Shown piece after piece: positions 36,855 through 45,824 of a DNA stretch of 64,000 nt. This DNA comes from JAGTRP01 sp035255045. GTDB lineage: Bacteria > Pseudomonadota > Gammaproteobacteria > Burkholderiales > Rhodocyclaceae. The stretch's first letter is position 1, and every line of letters begins with the position of its first letter. The stretch spans positions 1 to 64,000 of the forward strand of contig DATFAA010000006.1 in NCBI GenBank assembly GCA_035255045.1, given 5' to 3'. The position numbers and the translations under genes were made by a program. Below the pieces are notes generated by a model, which saw only the letters and a program-made list of their open reading frames with translations, was not told where the DNA came from and did not search any database.

Positions 36855-37454
36855 ATGAGCGACAAGCCGCCGGAGCAGCGCCCGGAACTTCCGGATTTCT
36901 GGGACAAGCGCTTCCGGGAGGGGGTGACCCCCTGGGACGCCGGCCGGGTACCCGAAAACCTGCGCCGCTTCGCCGCCGCCCAGGCCGCTCCCCTCAACAC
37001 CCTCATCCCCGGCTGCGGCAGCGCCTGGGACGCCGCCCACCTGGCCGGCCTCGGCTGGCCGGTGACGGCCCTGGACTTCTCCGCCGCCGCCATCGCCGCC
37101 GCCCGGGAAGTCCTGGGAGACTGGCCGGGGGGGCTGGTATGCGCGGATTTCTTCGCCTACGAGCCGGCCGCCCCCCTCGACCTGATCTACGAACGGGCCT
37201 TCCTCTGCGCCCTGCCCCGCAAGCTGTGGCCGGCCTGGGGCGAGCGCATGGCCCAACTGCTGCCCGCCGGCGGCCGCCTGGCCGGCTTCTTCTTTTTCCG
37301 GGACGAGCCCAAGGGTCCACCCTTCGGCATCCGGCCGGAGCAGCTGGAAGCCCTGCTGACTCCAAATTTCGAACTGGTGGAAGAAGCCGGCGTGGAGGAT
37401 TCGATCCCCGTCTTCGCCGGTGACGAGCGCTGGCAGGTGTGGCGGCGGCGCTAA
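36855..37454 (+). CDS. Thiopurine methyltransferase-like SAM methyltransferase
   Basis: The 199-residue protein fits the TPMT branch of class I methyltransferases. It starts with FWDKRFREGVTPWDAG, has the cofactor loop LIPGCGSAWD with AAHLAGLGWPVTALDFS, and ends with a TPMT-like YERAFLCALPRKLWPAW segment. In bacteria such enzymes methylate small thiols, selenium or tellurium compounds; the substrate here is unknown. AAGGGGA precedes the ATG at 36855. It is inserted on the opposite strand between hemC and the AlgR-like gene and converges on the latter with a four-base overlap. Confidence 0.8.
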   Translation: MSDKPPEQRPELPDFWDKRFREGVTPWDAGRVPENLRRFAAAQAAPLNTLIPGCGSAWDAAHLAGLGWPVTALDFSAAAIAAAREVLGDWPGGLVCADFFAYEPAAPLDLIYERAFLCALPRKLWPAWGERMAQLLPAGGRLAGFFFFRDEPKGPPFGIRPEQLEALLTPNFELVEEAGVEDSIPVFAGDERWQVWRRR

Positions 37455-38239
37455 CCGGCGCCCTTGGCGAAGGACCTGGCCAGGGCCCATTGCCGGCGGC
37501 TTACCGGCAGGCGGTCCGGCACGTCCCGCAGGAGCGCCCAGCCGTAGGCCTCGGCATCGTCGCCGGCGGCCCGCTCGAAGCCGGCCAGGGCGTCCTTGGC
37601 CACCAGTACGGCCCGGTGCAGGCGGATGAAGCGGTCGGCGAATTCCTCCTCGAGCCGCGTGAGGGCCTCGTCCAGCAGGAATTCCCGCTCCCGGGTGCGG
37701 GCGGTGACGTATTTGAGTTCGGCCTTGAAGTAGAGCACCTCGGACACCGGCACCAGGAGCAGCCGCCCGCGCTCGTGACAGGACAGGTGGGTGCGGCCGC
37801 CGCCCCGCATCTCCCGGCCGATGGCCGGCAGGGTATCGGAAGACAGCACGGGCCTGGCCTGCCGGACCTTCTGCAGGGCCGCCAGGAGGCGCTGGGCCCG
37901 CACCGGCTTGAGGAGATAGTCGATGGCGTTGAGGTCGAAGGCCTGGACGGCGTAATTGTCGTAGGCGGTGGTAAAGATGACCGCCGGCGACGGTTCCATA
38001 CCGCCCAGGTGGCCGGCCAGCTCGATGCCGTCCATGCGGGGCATGCGGATGTCGCACAGCACCACGTCGGCCGCCTCGCCGCCGAGGCGCTCCAGGGCCA
38101 CGAGGCCGTTGTCGGCCTCCCCCACCACCCGCGTCGGCAGCTGGGGCTCGATGTCCGCCAGCAGCTCCCGCAGGCGGGCCCGGGCCGGCGGCTCGTCGTC
38201 CACGATCAGGATGGAGAGGGGATGTTCCGGGTTCGACAT
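37451..38239 (-). CDS. LytTR-family response regulator (AlgR-like)
   Basis: The 262-residue protein has a receiver domain with phospho-acceptor D63 in VVLCDIRMPRMDG and a C-terminal LytTR DNA-binding domain from about residue 155 (VLYFKAELKYVTARTREREFLLDEAL, RLHRAVLVAKDAL). It is closest in layout to AlgR, which controls twitching motility and exopolysaccharide in Pseudomonas. The preceding kinase gene overlaps it by 34 bases. Its position between argH and hemC matches Pseudomonas. Confidence 0.88.
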   Translation of the reverse strand: MSNPEHPLSILIVDDEPPARARLRELLADIEPQLPTRVVGEADNGLVALERLGGEAADVVLCDIRMPRMDGIELAGHLGGMEPSPAVIFTTAYDNYAVQAFDLNAIDYLLKPVRAQRLLAALQKVRQARPVLSSDTLPAIGREMRGGGRTHLSCHERGRLLLVPVSEVLYFKAELKYVTARTREREFLLDEALTRLEEEFADRFIRLHRAVLVAKDALAGFERAAGDDAEAYGWALLRDVPDRLPVSRRQWALARSFAKGAG

Positions 38240-39237
38240 GGCAGGGTGATTCGGACGCAGTAGTTGCCCGCTTCCTGGCGCACTTCCAGGCGGGCTTCGA
38301 GATCGTAATACAGGGCGAGCCGTTCGCGGATATTGGCCACCGCCATCTGGTTGCCAGTGGCGTGCTGACCGGCCAGGGACATGGGGTTGGCGATCTCGAT
38401 GGCGAGTTCGTCGCTGCGGCGGGAGAAACCGATGCGCACCACGCCCCCTTCCGCCGCCGGCTCGATGCCGTGGTACACCGCATTCTCCAGGAGGGGCTGC
38501 AGCATCAGGGGCGGGATGAGGGTGTCGAGGGGCACGTCGGCCACCTGCCAGTCCACCCGCAGGCGCTCCCCGAGGCGCAGCTTCTCCAGCTCCAGGTACT
38601 GGCGCCCGAGGGCGATCTCGTCGGACAGGGAAACCAGCTCCCGGTGGTCCCGGAGGGCGGCCCGGAAGAGGTCGGCCAGGGCCTCCAGTGCCGCCTCGGC
38701 CCGCTTGGGCTCGGCCCGGATGAGGGAGAGCACGGTATTCAGGGAATTGAACAGGAAGTGGGGCCGGATGCGGGCATTCAGGGCGGCCAGCCGGGCTTCG
38801 GCCAGGGCCGGGGAGAAGGCCCGGGTCCGCTGCTCGAAATAGCCCAGGAGGAGGCCGGCGGCGGCCGCCGCCAGCAGGGCCGCCTTCAACATGCCGAAGG
38901 CCATGGGGTCGGCGAGCCCGAGCCAAGCCCAGAGGTCGTACTGGAGCGCCGCCGCCGCGGCCGCCAGGGCCAGGACCACGGCCTGGGCGGAGTGCCCCGG
39001 CAGCCGGGCCAGGAGATCGCGCAATCCGGCCAGCATCCCGATGACCGCCAGGAGCAGGGGCTCCACCCAGCCCGCCAGTTCCACGTAGCGGGGCAGCCAG
39101 CCGGCCAGGGTGCCGCTCTGGAGCAGGGCCGCCGCCAGGGCCAGGGCATTGGCCCCGAGCAGCACCCGCAGGATGACACCGAAGTTGCGCCAGTCCGGCA
39201 GGGGATGGGGGGATGGGATTTGCCGTATACTTGCCAT
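38206..39237 (-). CDS. LytS/AlgZ-type sensor histidine kinase
   Basis: The 343-residue protein has four to six N-terminal membrane segments and a His_kinase domain of the LytS type. The phosphorylated histidine is H160 in ARIRPHFLFNSLNTVLSLI, and the N box is LLENAVYHGIEP. The final G box typical of classical kinases is modest, as is usual for this class. Its start at 39237 lies 45 bases from the divergent argH start, and it overlaps the regulator gene, so the two are translationally coupled. Confidence 0.88.
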   Translation of the reverse strand: MASIRQIPSPHPLPDWRNFGVILRVLLGANALALAAALLQSGTLAGWLPRYVELAGWVEPLLLAVIGMLAGLRDLLARLPGHSAQAVVLALAAAAAALQYDLWAWLGLADPMAFGMLKAALLAAAAAGLLLGYFEQRTRAFSPALAEARLAALNARIRPHFLFNSLNTVLSLIRAEPKRAEAALEALADLFRAALRDHRELVSLSDEIALGRQYLELEKLRLGERLRVDWQVADVPLDTLIPPLMLQPLLENAVYHGIEPAAEGGVVRIGFSRRSDELAIEIANPMSLAGQHATGNQMAVANIRERLALYYDLEARLEVRQEAGNYCVRITLPCRTRNIPSPS

Positions 39238-39282
39238 TTTTCGCCCGGGGCGGTTCAGCGCCCTCCATTCTAGGCTAACTGC

Positions 39283-40671
39283 ATGACTTCCAACGCTTCC
39301 CAATACACCTGGGCCGGTCGTTTTTCCGAGCCGGTTTCCGATCTCGTCAAACGTTACACCGCCTCGGTGGATTTCGATCAGCGCATGTGGCGCCAGGACA
39401 TTCGCGGCTCCCTCGCCCACGCCAAGATGCTGGCCCGCCAGGGCATCATCACCGGCCAGGACCTGGCCGACATCGAGCGCGGCATGAAGGAGGTGCGGGC
39501 CGAGATCGAAGCCGGCACCTTCGAGTGGTCCCTCGACCTGGAGGATGTGCACCTCAATATCGAGAAGCGCCTCACCGCCCTGGTGGGCGACGCCGGCAAG
39601 CGGCTGCACACCGGCCGCTCCCGCAACGACCAGGTGGCAACCGACATCCGCCTCTACCTGCGGGACGCCATCGACGACATCCTCGGCCTCATCAAGGCCT
39701 TTAGAAGCGCCCTGCTCGACCTCGCCGAGAAGGAAGCTGCCACCGCCATGCCGGGCTTCACCCACCTGCAGGTGGCCCAGCCGGTGACCTTCGGCCACCA
39801 CGTGCTGGCCTATTTCGAGATGTTCGGCCGCGACGCCGAGCGCTTCGCCGACTGCCGCAAGCGCACCAACCGCCTACCCCTGGGCGCTGCCGCCCTGGCC
39901 GGCACCACCTACCCCATCGACCGGGAATTCGTGGCCGCCGAACTGGGCTTCGAGGGGGTCTGCGAGAACTCCCTGGACGCCGTCTCGGACCGGGATTTCG
40001 CCATCGAATTCTGCGCCGCCTGCGCCCTGCTCATGACCCACGTCTCCCGGCTGTCCGAGGAGCTGGTCATGTGGATGAGCCCGCGCGTGGGCTTCATCCA
40101 GATCGCCGACCGCTTCTGCACCGGCTCCTCCATCATGCCCCAGAAGAAGAACCCGGACGTGCCGGAACTGGCCCGGGGCAAGACCGGCCGGGTGAACGGC
40201 CACCTCATCGCCCTCCTCACCCTGATGAAGTCCCAGCCCCTGGCCTACAACAAGGACAACCAGGAGGACAAGGAGCCCCTGTTCGACGCGGTGGACACGG
40301 TCACCGACACCCTGCGCATCTTCGCCGACATGGCGGCGGGCATCACGGTCAAGCCGGAGGCCATGAAGGCGGCCCTGACCCAGGGCTTCGCCACCGCCAC
40401 CGACCTGGCCGACTACCTGGTGAAGAAGGGCCTGCCCTTCCGGGACGCCCACGAGGCCGTCGGCCACGCCGTCAAGCGTGCCGAGGAGCTGGGCGTCGAC
40501 CTGCCCCAGCTGCCCCTGGCCGAACTCCAGGCCTTCTCGCCCCTGGTCGCCGACGACGTGTACGCGGTGCTGACGGTGGAAGGCTCCCTGGCCAGCCGCA
40601 ACCATATCGGCGGCACGGCGCCGGAACAGGTACGGGCCGCCATCGCCCGGGCCCGCGTCCGCCTCGGCTGA
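39283..40671 (+). CDS. argH: Argininosuccinate lyase
   Basis: ArgH splits argininosuccinate into arginine and fumarate. The 462-residue protein has WAGRFSEPVSDLVKRYTASV at the start, the HTGRSRNDQVATDIR block, and the family signature GSSIMPQKKNPD. It stands opposite the AlgZ-like kinase gene, an arrangement shared with Pseudomonas, and converges with the GGDEF-EAL gene 12 bases away. Confidence 0.97.
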   Translation: MTSNASQYTWAGRFSEPVSDLVKRYTASVDFDQRMWRQDIRGSLAHAKMLARQGIITGQDLADIERGMKEVRAEIEAGTFEWSLDLEDVHLNIEKRLTALVGDAGKRLHTGRSRNDQVATDIRLYLRDAIDDILGLIKAFRSALLDLAEKEAATAMPGFTHLQVAQPVTFGHHVLAYFEMFGRDAERFADCRKRTNRLPLGAAALAGTTYPIDREFVAAELGFEGVCENSLDAVSDRDFAIEFCAACALLMTHVSRLSEELVMWMSPRVGFIQIADRFCTGSSIMPQKKNPDVPELARGKTGRVNGHLIALLTLMKSQPLAYNKDNQEDKEPLFDAVDTVTDTLRIFADMAAGITVKPEAMKAALTQGFATATDLADYLVKKGLPFRDAHEAVGHAVKRAEELGVDLPQLPLAELQAFSPLVADDVYAVLTVEGSLASRNHIGGTAPEQVRAAIARARVRLG

Positions 40672-40683
40672 GCCGGGCGTCTC

Positions 40684-43062
40684 TTAGGGCCGGCTGGCCA
40701 GCCGGCCCGCTGCCTCGGGAAGGGGCTCCCCTTCCCCGCCCGGCAAAGGCTCGGGCACATGGACCGCGTAGCCCTGGGCATAGTCCACGCCCAGGCTGCG
40801 CACCACCTCCAGCAGGGTCTCGCTGCACACGTATTCCGCCACCGTCTTCAGCCCCAGGGCCTTGGCCAGGCCGACGGCGGCCTCCACCACGGCCCGGTCA
40901 CCCCGGTCGTGGTCGGCATTGCGCACGAAGAGGCCGTCGATCTTCATGAGCTGGACGTCGAAGCGGCGCAGGTAGGCGAAGGAAGAGAGGCCGCTGCCGA
41001 AGTCGTCGAGGGCCAGGCTCACCCCCAGCTTGCGCATCGCCTTGATGAAGTCGAAGGCGGCGCCGATGTTGGCGATGGCGCAGCTTTCGGTGATCTCGAA
41101 GCAGATCCGGGCCGGCTCCAGGCCATGGGTGGCGAAGCAGCTCTGGATGAAATCCACCAGTCCCCGGTCCCCCAGGGTGCCGCCGGAGAGGTTGATGGCG
41201 TAGACCCGGTTCGGGTCCGGGATGCGGGCGATCTGGCGGAAGGCCTGCTCGATGATCCAGCGGTCGAGGATGGGCATGAGGCCGTAGCGCTCGGCGGCGG
41301 GGATGAACTTGGCGGGGGGCACGTGGCTGCCGTCGGCGGCGACCATGCGCACCAGGATCTCGGCATGCTCCGGCAGCCCGGGCCGCAGGGTCTGCATGCG
41401 CTGCCAGTAGAGGACGAAGGAGCCGGCCCCGAGGGCCTCCGAGACTTCGGAGAAGGAGACGATCTCGGCGGTGCGCTGGCGGAAGTAGCTGTCCTCGCTG
41501 GAATAGACCTCGACCCGGTTGCGGCCCCGCTCCTTGGCGGCGTAGCAGGCCGTGTCGGCAGCCACCAGCAGGGTGGCGACGGTGGCCAGTTCGGGGGAGG
41601 AGCGGGCCACCCCGACGCTGGCCCCGAGCCGGAAGGAGCGCCCGTCCCAGACGAAGGGCAGGTGGCGGATTTCGTCCACCAGCAGCTGGGCCCGCCGGGT
41701 GGCTTCCGGCACTTCGCAGTCCCGCATGACGAAGCCGAACTCGTCGCCCCCCAGGCGAGCCAGGAAGCCGTCCGAGAAGCGGGCCTGCAGCACCTGGGCC
41801 AGACGCTGCAGCAGGAAATCCCCGGCGGCGTGGCCGCAGGCGTCGTTCACCACCTTGAACTGGTCGAGGTCGATGTAGAGGATGGACACCGCCTTGGATT
41901 CGACCAGGGCCTTGCGCAGGTAATCCTCGAAGGCCAGGCGGTTGTAGAGGCCGGTGAGGGGGTCGTGGGTGGCCCGGAAGGCCAGCTCCTCCACCGCCTG
42001 GTGCTGGATGGTGACGTCCCGGACGCTGGAGCGGTAGCCGAGGGAAGCCCCCCGGGCGTCGAAGATGGGCTGCCAGGACATGGCCACCCAGACCATCTGC
42101 CCGTCCTTGCGGGTGACGCGGAATTCCAGGTCCTTGCCGGTATGCCCGGCCAGGGCCTCGGCGTGCTGGCGAGAGATCAGCGGCCGGTCGTCGGCGTGGA
42201 CGATGGGCAGGGGAAACTGGGGCATGTGGCCGCATTCCGATGGGGTGTAGCCGGTCACCCGTTGCACCGCCGGGCTCACCCACACCAGCCTGCCCTCGGG
42301 GTCGAACCAGCTCTCCCAGGCATAGGTGTAGTCGGCGATGGCCTGGAAGCGTTCCCGCTCCTGCCGGAGATCGGCGATGCGGGACTCCACCGCCGCCGCC
42401 ATGGCGTTGAAATTGCGGCCGAGGACGCCGACCTCGTCCTCCCCCTCGGCCGGGAAGCGGGCGCCGTGCTCGCCGCTGGCGATGCGGGCGCTGGCCCGGG
42501 TGAGGGCCACCAGGCGGCGGGTCAGCCAGTAGCCAGCCAGCCACAGGAGCCCCGTGCTGGCGAGGATGGCGAGGAAGGCAAGCAGCCCGCCCTGGAGGAA
42601 GAGCTCGTGGCGGGCGAGGTCGATGTAGCGGGTGGAGATGCCGTACTGCACCCAGCCCAGGGGCTGGCCCAGGAATTCCACCGGAAAGCGGACATGGGTG
42701 TCGCCCAGGGCATTGATGTCCGACGAGGGGGCGGGCAAGGCCTCCTCCTGCCTCCAGCCGGAAGCCACCAGCAGGCGCCCGCCCTTGTCGGAGACGGCGA
42801 GGTAGCTGATGTCCTCGGCCCGGCGCCAGGCGTCGAGGATGTCCCGGAGGGTGGCGTAGTCCCGGGCCGCCAGGGGGCCCGCCACCGCCGCCGAATAGGC
42901 CTGCTGGATGGCCGCCAGCCGCTGCACCGCCTGTTCCTCCAGGTGGTTTTCCAGTATGCGCAGGCTGTTGCCGACAATGAGGGCGAGCATGGTCATTTCC
43001 ACCAGGATCGCCAGCAGCACCAGGCGGCCGCGCAGGGAAAGGGGCCAGGGACGGAGCTTCAT
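40684..43062 (-). CDS. Membrane GGDEF-EAL c-di-GMP protein with PAS domain
   Basis: The 792-residue protein reads: membrane helix 12-32, a periplasmic sensor region to about 152, a second helix 153-180, HAMP 180-232, PAS 240-355, GGDEF 360-520 and EAL 540-775. The cyclase motif GGDEF is intact at 438-442. In the EAL domain the signature is EILVR, with the catalytic glutamate kept, and DDFGSG at 686-691, MKID and AEYV present, so both activities look possible. It has no cleavable signal but the first helix anchors it. Its ATG overlaps the stop of a PhnD-like binding-protein gene, which suggests that protein feeds its periplasmic domain. Confidence 0.9.
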   Translation of the reverse strand: MKLRPWPLSLRGRLVLLAILVEMTMLALIVGNSLRILENHLEEQAVQRLAAIQQAYSAAVAGPLAARDYATLRDILDAWRRAEDISYLAVSDKGGRLLVASGWRQEEALPAPSSDINALGDTHVRFPVEFLGQPLGWVQYGISTRYIDLARHELFLQGGLLAFLAILASTGLLWLAGYWLTRRLVALTRASARIASGEHGARFPAEGEDEVGVLGRNFNAMAAAVESRIADLRQERERFQAIADYTYAWESWFDPEGRLVWVSPAVQRVTGYTPSECGHMPQFPLPIVHADDRPLISRQHAEALAGHTGKDLEFRVTRKDGQMVWVAMSWQPIFDARGASLGYRSSVRDVTIQHQAVEELAFRATHDPLTGLYNRLAFEDYLRKALVESKAVSILYIDLDQFKVVNDACGHAAGDFLLQRLAQVLQARFSDGFLARLGGDEFGFVMRDCEVPEATRRAQLLVDEIRHLPFVWDGRSFRLGASVGVARSSPELATVATLLVAADTACYAAKERGRNRVEVYSSEDSYFRQRTAEIVSFSEVSEALGAGSFVLYWQRMQTLRPGLPEHAEILVRMVAADGSHVPPAKFIPAAERYGLMPILDRWIIEQAFRQIARIPDPNRVYAINLSGGTLGDRGLVDFIQSCFATHGLEPARICFEITESCAIANIGAAFDFIKAMRKLGVSLALDDFGSGLSSFAYLRRFDVQLMKIDGLFVRNADHDRGDRAVVEAAVGLAKALGLKTVAEYVCSETLLEVVRSLGVDYAQGYAVHVPEPLPGGEGEPLPEAAGRLASRP
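40687..40708. repeat. Perfect 22-base palindrome at the argH/GGDEF-EAL convergence
   Basis: GGGCCGGCTGGCCAGCCGGC plus CC is fully self-complementary and lies 15 bases after the argH stop, inside the last codons of the convergent GGDEF-EAL gene. It could form a hairpin that ends argH transcription, but there is no T tract. Confidence 0.45.
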
Positions 43063-43925
43063 GGCGTCTTGGCCTCGTTGAGAAGCTGGCGGGCGATGTC
43101 GGCGTAGGGAGTGAGTTGCCGGATATCCTGGCGGTCCAGGATGTCGTAGCCGCCGTAGCCGGTTTCGGCAAAGAAGCGGCGTCCGCCGTCGGTGTCGGGA
43201 AAGCTCGCCAGGGCGGCCCGGATCTTCTCGATCAGGGGCTCGCCGAGGGCCGGGTTGGCCATGGTCACCAGGTGCGGCAGGGACACCCCCAGGGGGATGG
43301 TCCGCAGCCTGGCCTGCACGTCGCCGGGCACCTGGCGCAGGGTGGTGTCCACGGTCAGGGCGGCATCCACCTCCCCCACCGCCACCGCGGCGATGGCAGC
43401 GCCGTGGGTGCCCCGCTCCTCCAGCCGCACATCCCGGGGATAGGCGATGCCGTCCTGGCGGAAGCGCTGCAGGCCGACGATGGTGACCAGGGCCAGCTTG
43501 CTGGCCACAGCCACGGCCTTGCCGCGGATGTCGGCAGGCTGCTGGATATTGGAGTCCCGACGCACCACCAGCAGGGGCTCCAGCAGGTTGCGGTAATGGA
43601 GAAGGGGGCGGAAACCCCTTTCCTGGTAGGCCAGGACAGCGAAATGGGGAGCCAGGATGACGACGTCGAAGCGGCCGTTGCGCACGTCGTCCACGTAGCG
43701 GGGGAAGTCGGGGCTGGTGACGATATCCACTGGCTGGCCCAGCCTGGCCTGGAGGTGTTCCCGCAGGGGCTGGTGGACCCGCAGCAGGGCCAGGGGGCTG
43801 TTGAAGGGCATGATGCCCAGCCGCAGGCTTTCTCCCCCGGCAGCGACGGCCGGGAGAGCGATCAGGAACGACAGTAGAACGGACAGCCAGCCTCGGCGCG
43901 CTGCCCGGACAACCCCTTGCGGCAT
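43059..43925 (-). CDS. PhnD-like periplasmic substrate-binding protein
   Basis: The 288-residue protein has a signal peptide (WLSVLLSFLIALPAVAAGG, cleaved near residue 29) and a PhnD-type (phosphate/phosphonate) binding fold: SLRLGIMPFNSPLALLRVHQPLREHL, FDVVILAPHFAVLAYQERGF, and PADIRGKAVAVAS. No permease or ATPase gene is adjacent. Instead its stop overlaps the start of a membrane GGDEF-EAL gene, so it more likely senses a ligand for that protein than imports one. The ligand cannot be inferred. Confidence 0.82.
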   Translation of the reverse strand: MPQGVVRAARRGWLSVLLSFLIALPAVAAGGESLRLGIMPFNSPLALLRVHQPLREHLQARLGQPVDIVTSPDFPRYVDDVRNGRFDVVILAPHFAVLAYQERGFRPLLHYRNLLEPLLVVRRDSNIQQPADIRGKAVAVASKLALVTIVGLQRFRQDGIAYPRDVRLEERGTHGAAIAAVAVGEVDAALTVDTTLRQVPGDVQARLRTIPLGVSLPHLVTMANPALGEPLIEKIRAALASFPDTDGGRRFFAETGYGGYDILDRQDIRQLTPYADIARQLLNEAKTP

Positions 43926-44049
43926 CGCCGTATAACCCTCGCACTTAAGGGGTAAATAGTAGCATATCCCTATATTCTGCTCGTCTCTGGAGCAGCGATA
44001 GGGTGAAGCCGGTAGGGAGGATGGAAGAGGCCCTGGCGGCCTCAGGCGG

Positions 44050-44577
44050 TCAGCGGCTGCACCACTGGCGCCAGCCGCCGGCGAAACCGGCGAAGCGCTG
44101 CCGCTCGGTCAGGCTGCCGGTGCTCCTGACCTTGCCGGAGGTGCCGTCGAAGAAGACGTTGAAGCGGGCCGGCTCGCCCCAGTCGTCGCAGTAGCGCCAT
44201 TCCCAGGCCAGTTCGTCCCGGGCCTTGAAATAGATGGTCCAGCCCGGATAGGGAGGCCCCAGGACCCGCAGCACGTCGTCCTGGCCCATGCCCTCCCGGA
44301 TGAGGGCGAAGTGCTTGGGCTCGAGGACGTTGTCGAGGCTCTGCAAGCGGCCGTCCGGCCCGATCCGGGCCATGTAGGTGTGATAGCCGGCAGGACCCCG
44401 GGGATACGCCAGGAGTTCGCCGCCGTCGGGCTCCTTCCAGCGCATGGCCGGCGTCCCCATGCGCTGCTCCACTTCGCTCACCTGGGACTGGCCGGGCTGG
44501 AGGCCGCGGCCGTCGTAGGAGGCGCAACCCCCCAGAAGCAAAACAGCCACCAGGAAGGTGGCCGTTTTCTTGTTCAT
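44050..44577 (-). CDS. Predicted lipoprotein with SmpA/OmlA-like repeats
   Basis: The 175-residue protein has a lipoprotein signal peptide with lipobox LLGGC (C18). Two segments that resemble the SmpA/OmlA (BamE-like) pattern follow: SEVEQRMGTPAMRWKEPDGGE and LIREGMGQDDVLRVLGPPYP. Two Trp-rich lines near the C terminus, WEWRYCDDWG and FNVFFDGTSGKVRS, resemble the BamE motif too. A start 15 bases upstream at 44592 is also possible. It lies 32 bases after grxD on the same strand. Its function is unknown. Confidence 0.7.
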   Translation of the reverse strand: MNKKTATFLVAVLLLGGCASYDGRGLQPGQSQVSEVEQRMGTPAMRWKEPDGGELLAYPRGPAGYHTYMARIGPDGRLQSLDNVLEPKHFALIREGMGQDDVLRVLGPPYPGWTIYFKARDELAWEWRYCDDWGEPARFNVFFDGTSGKVRSTGSLTERQRFAGFAGGWRQWCSR

Positions 44578-44609
44578 GCGGGCTATCGACATGGAGCCCC
44601 GGAGCCGGA

Positions 44610-44933
44610 TCAGGCCTCGATGCCTTCCAGCATCTTCTGGAGTTCGCCGGCCTGGTACATTTCGCGCATGATGTCGCAGCCGCCCACGAACTCGCCCTTG
44701 ATGTAGAGCTGCGGAATGGTCGGCCAGTTGGCGTAGTCCTTGATGCCCTGGCGGATTTCCGCGTCTTCCAGCACATTGACGCTGACGAAGCTGGTCAGCC
44801 CGGAAGCCTTCAGGATCTGGACGGCAGTGGCGGAAAAACCGCACTGGGGAAACTGGGGCGTGCCCTTCATGTAAAGGACAACCGGGTTGCCGGTGACTGT
44901 TTCGTGGATGCGCTGCTGGGTTGCGTCGGCCAT
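44610..44933 (-). CDS. grxD: Monothiol glutaredoxin, GrxD type
   Basis: GrxD carries and delivers iron-sulfur clusters. The 107-residue protein has the monothiol CGFS motif at 31-34 (PQFPQCGFSATAVQIL), the cis-proline block WPTIPQLYIKGEFVGGCDI, and the normal length. It lies 17 bases after prmC, so it probably shares a transcript with prfA-prmC. Iron-sulfur delivery would suit the hydrogenase encoded nearby, but that is inference. Confidence 0.95.
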   Translation of the reverse strand: MADATQQRIHETVTGNPVVLYMKGTPQFPQCGFSATAVQILKASGLTSFVSVNVLEDAEIRQGIKDYANWPTIPQLYIKGEFVGGCDIMREMYQAGELQKMLEGIEA

Positions 44934-44950
44934 GTGTCTTCCCTAGAGAG

Positions 44951-45775
44951 TTAAATCTGGCCGCCGCTGATGCGATCGATACCGGCCAGGTCAGGTTGAG
45001 TAAGGATGCATTTGAACCGCATCTGGTGCAATAAGTTCCTGCTTCCTTGCCCCTGGTCGTAGCCGTGCTCGAACAGGAGCCACCCGCCCGCCGCCAGATG
45101 GGCGGGCGCCCCGGCCACGATGGCGCGGATGCAGGCCAGGCCGTCGCCCTCGGCGATGCCGTCGGTGAGGGCGACCTGGGGCTCGAAGGGCAGCCCGTTG
45201 AGTTCCAGGTGGGGGTCGCCCAGGGCCACATAGGGCGGATTGGAGACGATGAGGTCGAAGCGCTCCTCCGCCACCGGCTCGAACCAGCTGCCCGGGCGGA
45301 AATCCACCGTAGCGCCCAGGCGCTCGGCATTGCTCCGGGCGATGTCGAGGGCCTCGGGGGAGACATCCACCGCCGTCACTCGGGCGCCGGGCTTCTCGAG
45401 GGCCAGGATCACGGCGATGATGCCGGAGCCGGTACCGAGGTCGAGGACGCGGGGAGCCTCGATGTCCCTCAGGCGCTCCAGGGCCATCTCCACCAGCTCC
45501 TCGGTTTCCGGCCGCGGGATCAGGACCGCCGGCGACACGGCGAAGCTGCGGCCGTAGAACTCGGCGCTGCCGACCAAGTAGGCCAGGGGCTCGCCCCCGG
45601 CCCGGCGGCTGACCAGGGATTCCAGCCAGGCCAGCTGCTCCAGGTTCAAGGGCCGCTCCGGTCGGGCGATGAGGTCGGCGTGGCTGCAGCCGGCCACGTG
45701 CTGCACCAGCAGCCGGGCATCGAGGCGGTCGATGCGCTGCTGGGCCGCCAGCCAGGCCGCTCCGATGGAGTTCAT
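44951..45775 (-). CDS. prmC: Peptide chain release factor glutamine methyltransferase
   Basis: PrmC methylates the glutamine of the GGQ motif in release factors. The 274-residue protein has the cofactor loop VLDLGTGSGIIAV and the catalytic NPPY at 179-182. Its substrate gene prfA lies just upstream, 49 bases away, the usual pairing. The last 25 residues after GYDQGQ are less typical, but the closing DLAGIDRISGG is standard, so I see no frameshift. Confidence 0.95.
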   Translation of the reverse strand: MNSIGAAWLAAQQRIDRLDARLLVQHVAGCSHADLIARPERPLNLEQLAWLESLVSRRAGGEPLAYLVGSAEFYGRSFAVSPAVLIPRPETEELVEMALERLRDIEAPRVLDLGTGSGIIAVILALEKPGARVTAVDVSPEALDIARSNAERLGATVDFRPGSWFEPVAEERFDLIVSNPPYVALGDPHLELNGLPFEPQVALTDGIAEGDGLACIRAIVAGAPAHLAAGGWLLFEHGYDQGQGSRNLLHQMRFKCILTQPDLAGIDRISGGQI

Positions 45776-45824
45776 CGGGCCACCTGGGCGCGGTTGTTGC
45801 AGGGCCGGCCCGACGCGACGCTGG

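Noticed and set aside
41360..41390. EAL domain inactive because the motif reads EIL
   Set aside because: The catalytic glutamate, the following L-x-R, DDFGSG and the other metal-binding segments are all present; substitutions at the middle position are common in active enzymes.
40684..43944. A longer GGDEF-EAL protein of 1,086 residues
   Set aside because: The extra N-terminal part overlaps the binding-protein gene in another frame and is Pro/Arg/Gly-rich. The ATG at 43062 overlaps the upstream stop and starts at a clear membrane helix.
44027..44043. GAGGCC/GGCCTC hairpin as terminator of the lipoprotein gene
   Set aside because: Only six base pairs and no T tract; such short palindromes are frequent at this base composition.
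44951..45060. Frameshift at the prmC C terminus
   Set aside because: The residues after GYDQGQ look atypical, but the last segment DLAGIDRISGG matches the family in the same frame, so the gene is intact.
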